From Shewanella atlantica (lineage in GTDB: Bacteria > Pseudomonadota > Gammaproteobacteria > Enterobacterales > Shewanellaceae): a stretch of DNA of 64,000 nt. The notes beneath the pieces were generated by a model. The model made no database searches and had not been told where the DNA came from. It saw only the letters and a list, made by a program, of their open reading frames with translations. Positions 60,880 to 64,000 of the stretch are shown here, piece after piece (position 1 is the stretch's first letter; each line of letters opens with the position of its first letter). The stretch is from the NCBI RefSeq assembly GCF_003966265.1, contig NZ_RXNV01000002.1, forward strand, positions 434,001 through 498,000, in the 5' to 3' direction. Both the position numbers and the translations under genes were made by a program.

Positions 60880-63297
60880 ATGAAAACATTTCCTCTTGTC
60901 TCCCCTCTAAGTAGTGACCAGCTTTACCGAACATCTGAACTTTCGGGTCTCGCTCCTGAATTTAAATCCACAAAGAACTTAACTCCCATCAATGAAATCG
61001 TGGGTCAGGAACGCGCTCAACAAGCAGTTGAGTTTGCGATGTCCATGAAAGAGAAAGGCTACAATATCTATGCCATCGGACGTAATGGTTTAGGTAAGCG
61101 GACTATGGTACTGCGCTACCTCAACCGCCATGAGCCCGATGGTCATGGGCATACCTTACATGACTGGTGCTATGTCATTAATTTCGACGAGGCACGTACA
61201 CCTAAAGTACTCAAGCTGCCTTCAGGCACAGGAATGGAGCTGAAGAAAGATGTAGAGAAGCTCATGGTACGTTTGGTCAAAGCCCTGCCGCTCGCTTTCG
61301 ACAACGAGATGTACTACTCCCGCGCCGAAAAACTCAAGGGATTACTCGCTCATAAGCAGGAATCCGCCCTGCTGGGTCTCACCAAAGAGGCACAAGAGTC
61401 CAGTATCAGTTTGACCATCACCCCTCAGGGTAGCTATGAACTGGTGGCCATGAATGGTGAGGAGCCCTATACAGAGGAGTCTTTCGCTCAGCTTTCTAAG
61501 AAAGCTCAGGATAAGTTAGAGACGGCTATCACCTCACTGGAGTCGAAGCTTAGAGTTATCGTCAGGCAGTTTACGGTTTGGGAAGAGGAGTATTCGGAGA
61601 AACAGCTCAAACACGATGAGCAGGTCGCTCAAGATGTATTGGCTCACCTCACCGATAAGTTAAAAGATAAATACAGTAGCTTACCCGCGGTGAAAAGCTA
61701 TCTGGCTGGCATGCACAAAGATATTATCGATAATTTGGATCTGTTTCTTGAAGAGAACGAGGAGCAACTGGCTCTCTCCTACGCCTCACTGGACAAGAAG
61801 ATGCCAAGACGCTATCAAATCAATGTGTTGGTAAACCAAGATACAGAGAAAATGCCGATCCTCATTGAGGAGACACCAAACTATCACTCCATCTTTGGCT
61901 ACATAGAGAATGCGACGTTCAAAGGCACCATCTTTTCCGACTTCTCACTCATCAGACCCGGTAGCCTACACAAAGCCAATGGCGGCGTGCTAATGATCGA
62001 TGCGATTAAGGTACTCGAACAACCTTATGTTTGGGATGGGCTTAAACGCGCACTGAGATCCAGAAAGCTTAGCCTTAGTTCACTCGAACGCGAAGTCTCA
62101 CTTTCAGGCACCATCTCATTGGATCCTGAGGCTATTCCATTAGATATCAAGATTATTTTACTTGGCGATTATCAAACTTATCAGCTTCTACAGCATTACG
62201 ATCCTGAGTTCAGTGAGTTATTCAGAGTAACTGCCGACTTCGAAGACGTGATGCCACGCACACAAAAATCTGAAGCCCAATACGCTCAATTTATCTCGAG
62301 TATTATCCACGGCAATAAGATGCTGCATTGCGACCGTAGTGCAATAAAACGCATTATTGAGTTCAGCTCCCGACAGGCCGATGATCAGAACAAGCTCTCG
62401 CTGCACTCTGCCGATATAGCTAACCTGCTACGCGAGTCTAACTATTGCGCTCGTTCAGGCAAGGCCAACATGATCCGTGCCAGCCATGTTGAGCAGGCAC
62501 TACATAATAATGAACTCAGGGTATGTCGACTCAAAGACAATGTGATGCAGAGTTTTGTCAATGGTACTACCCTGATAAGTACGCAGGCCCATGCCATAGG
62601 TCAGGTCAATGCCCTGTCTGTGATTGCAACCTCAGATCATCAATTTGGTGTGCCTAACCGGATAACCGCCACCACCGCATTTGGTGAGGGTAAGGTTTTC
62701 GATATCGAGCGAAAGGTCGCACTCGGTGGCCGCCTGCACTCCAAGGGGGTGATGATCCTATCGGCTTACCTTGCCTCTATCTTAGGCCAAACGGCCAAGA
62801 TACCTTTGACCACTCACCTCACTTTCGAGCAATCATACGGTGGTGTCGATGGTGATAGCGCCTCAATGGCTGAACTGTGTGCCATGGTGTCGGCGTTTTC
62901 TCAACAGCCCATCAGGCAAGATATCGCCATCACAGGTTCCATGAACCAATTTGGCGAGGCTCAACCAATCGGCGGCGTCAATGAGAAGATCGAGGGCTTC
63001 TTCGATGTGTGTGCCATCAAAGGACGTAAAGCGACTCAGGGAGTGATTATTCCTAAATCTAATGTTCAAAACCTGATGCTACGTAAAGATATTGTAGAAG
63101 CGGTTAAGAAAGGTAAATTTAATATCTGGGCAATTGAACATGTCACCCAGGCCATAGAACTGATGACGGGAATTCCTTCGGGAATGAATGTCAAAGGTAG
63201 CCGTAAGTCTGCTACATACCCCGATAAATCTATATTCGGTATGGCTCAACTACGATTGGAAAAATTAAGGAAAGAGAACCCTAAAGTCGCTAAGTAA
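60880..63297 (+). CDS. Lon-related ATP-dependent protease (AAA_32 + Lon protease domain)
   Basis: The 805-residue protein has an N-terminal AAA part with a modified Walker A (AIGRNGLGKRTM) and a large helical insert. The Lon proteolytic domain is near the C-terminus, with the catalytic Ser in GGVDGDSASMAEL and the Lys in IGGVNEKIEGF. It is longer than E. coli YcbZ/LonH and lacks the N-domain of classical Lon. It should degrade specific proteins in the cytoplasm. Its substrates are not known. Confidence 0.88.
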   Translation: MKTFPLVSPLSSDQLYRTSELSGLAPEFKSTKNLTPINEIVGQERAQQAVEFAMSMKEKGYNIYAIGRNGLGKRTMVLRYLNRHEPDGHGHTLHDWCYVINFDEARTPKVLKLPSGTGMELKKDVEKLMVRLVKALPLAFDNEMYYSRAEKLKGLLAHKQESALLGLTKEAQESSISLTITPQGSYELVAMNGEEPYTEESFAQLSKKAQDKLETAITSLESKLRVIVRQFTVWEEEYSEKQLKHDEQVAQDVLAHLTDKLKDKYSSLPAVKSYLAGMHKDIIDNLDLFLEENEEQLALSYASLDKKMPRRYQINVLVNQDTEKMPILIEETPNYHSIFGYIENATFKGTIFSDFSLIRPGSLHKANGGVLMIDAIKVLEQPYVWDGLKRALRSRKLSLSSLEREVSLSGTISLDPEAIPLDIKIILLGDYQTYQLLQHYDPEFSELFRVTADFEDVMPRTQKSEAQYAQFISSIIHGNKMLHCDRSAIKRIIEFSSRQADDQNKLSLHSADIANLLRESNYCARSGKANMIRASHVEQALHNNELRVCRLKDNVMQSFVNGTTLISTQAHAIGQVNALSVIATSDHQFGVPNRITATTAFGEGKVFDIERKVALGGRLHSKGVMILSAYLASILGQTAKIPLTTHLTFEQSYGGVDGDSASMAELCAMVSAFSQQPIRQDIAITGSMNQFGEAQPIGGVNEKIEGFFDVCAIKGRKATQGVIIPKSNVQNLMLRKDIVEAVKKGKFNIWAIEHVTQAIELMTGIPSGMNVKGSRKSATYPDKSIFGMAQLRLEKLRKENPKVAK

Positions 63298-63391
63298 GGA
63301 AAATAACGAAGAAGGTTTATGACCTTTATCATCGATGACCCGTGATTGTTAACAGGTCATCGATGCCTGGCCTTATCCTTACCATTTATGG

Positions 63392-63832
63392 TTAAGGGAC
63401 TAATACCAGCGGAATACCGATATAGTGGGCTAATTTGTTAGCGACACTACCGAGTATCAGGTCAGCGAAACGAGAGCGACCTCGGCGGCCGACAAAGAGC
63501 ATATTGGCGCGTTCCTCTTTTGCACAATCATGCAGTACCTGTGCAGGATCGCCCCATACCAACTCAGTAGTTATCGGTACATCCGTTCCACCATATTTTC
63601 GTTTAAGTGGTTCGAGTACATTCTTTGTGACCTGCTTTTCCTCTTCGTCTCTGTCTAAAATAATTGGTGGGGCCACCTCTTCTAACATCATAGGTTGAAC
63701 TGCCGGCCAACTCAGCACATAGACCAATTTTACCTGTGCATCGGTTTGCTTAGCTAAATGTACGGCTCGTTCCACTGCCCTTTCGCCCCACTCGCTACCA
63801 TCCACACCCACAAGATATAGACATTTATTCAT
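63392..63832 (-). CDS. Small universal stress protein (UspA family)
   Basis: The 146-residue single UspA domain starts CLYLVGVDGSEWGERAV and has the nucleotide-binding end MLFVGRRGRSRFADLILGSV. It probably binds ATP and acts in stress survival. It is convergent with the Lon-like gene. Confidence 0.88.
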   Translation of the reverse strand: MNKCLYLVGVDGSEWGERAVERAVHLAKQTDAQVKLVYVLSWPAVQPMMLEEVAPPIILDRDEEEKQVTKNVLEPLKRKYGGTDVPITTELVWGDPAQVLHDCAKEERANMLFVGRRGRSRFADLILGSVANKLAHYIGIPLVLVP

Positions 63833-64000
63833 CAGTTATCTCCATTGTGCTAAACCAGAAACCTCATAGGTACATTGCACTGCTCACCGATGAGTTATAC
63901 CTCTATCATGCCAAGCAAAAAAACAGCCGTCCAGCCTTGATTTAAATATATTTTTGATACTCAATCAGAGCCCAGCGACACAGCCTGTGTCGCGTAGAAC

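Noticed and set aside
1..64000. CRISPR arrays and insertion sequences
   Set aside because: No regularly spaced repeats with unique spacers, and no transposase gene with flanking inverted repeats, were found.

Overview
The window looks like chromosomal DNA of a marine Shewanella, or a very close relative. The gene order gap / DUF2989 / long GAPDH / tRNA cluster / aromatic aminotransferase / yvcK / ttcA / uspE / etrA(fnr) / cco genes is one I recall from Shewanella. Two large multihaem c-type cytochromes, an FNR-controlled cbb3 oxidase cluster and GGDEF and HD-GYP proteins fit the same picture. A near-canonical XerCD dif site at 44173-44200 places the window in the replication terminus region.

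Layout. 0.2-5.6 kb: periplasmic-sensor diguanylate cyclase, GAPDH, a DUF2989 lipoprotein and a second, N-terminally extended GAPDH-like enzyme. 5.9-9.2 kb: a Gly-Cys-Leu tRNA cluster present twice, each copy with the same decayed tRNA-like copies, around four small genes of unknown function. 9.5-15.4 kb: aminotransferase, YvcK, Bax-like and DUF2987-like envelope proteins, TtcA and UspE. 15.7-23.8 kb: EtrA/FNR and the cytochrome cbb3 oxidase genes (ccoNOQP, ccoH, ccoI, ccoS and a DsbD-like membrane protein), with FNR boxes upstream of uspE and between ccoN and a lipoprotein gene. 24-28.1 kb: the lipoprotein, an HD-GYP response regulator, a Cys-rich small protein behind a Fur box, and a tyrosine recombinase.

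29.3-44.2 kb is the most unusual part. It is a tailless, PM2/corticovirus-like prophage of about 14.9 kb bounded by two dif-like sites, so it appears to have entered through the host XerCD system. It encodes a repressor-like HTH protein, four tiny early proteins, an HUH replication initiator with a YxxxY motif, a P9-type packaging ATPase, a double-jelly-roll capsid protein resembling PM2 P2, several very small membrane proteins, a spike with sialidase-type Asp boxes, a murein hydrolase, a holin-like protein and a DUF3653-like HTH protein. An AT-rich RloA/RloB pair (AbiL-type antiphage cargo) sits between the packaging ATPase and the capsid genes, closed by a perfect-palindrome terminator. A DUF2971 gene near the right end is a second cargo candidate. 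A 32-bp palindromic repeat occurs once beside the tyrosine recombinase outside the prophage and once inside it.

44.2-46 kb is gene decay next to dif. 46-58 kb holds a five-haem cytochrome with fibronectin- and Ig-like domains, two diverged copies of a roughly 190-nt minus-strand element with its own promoter-like and terminator sequences (candidate duplicated sRNA), small unknown proteins, a LysE exporter and a ten-haem cytochrome with one CX4CH site. 58-64 kb carries an SDR, a PAS-GGDEF protein, a membrane-anchored methyltransferase-like protein, a Lon-related protease and a small universal stress protein.

All identifications come from reading the sequence and from memory of the families. 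No searches were run.
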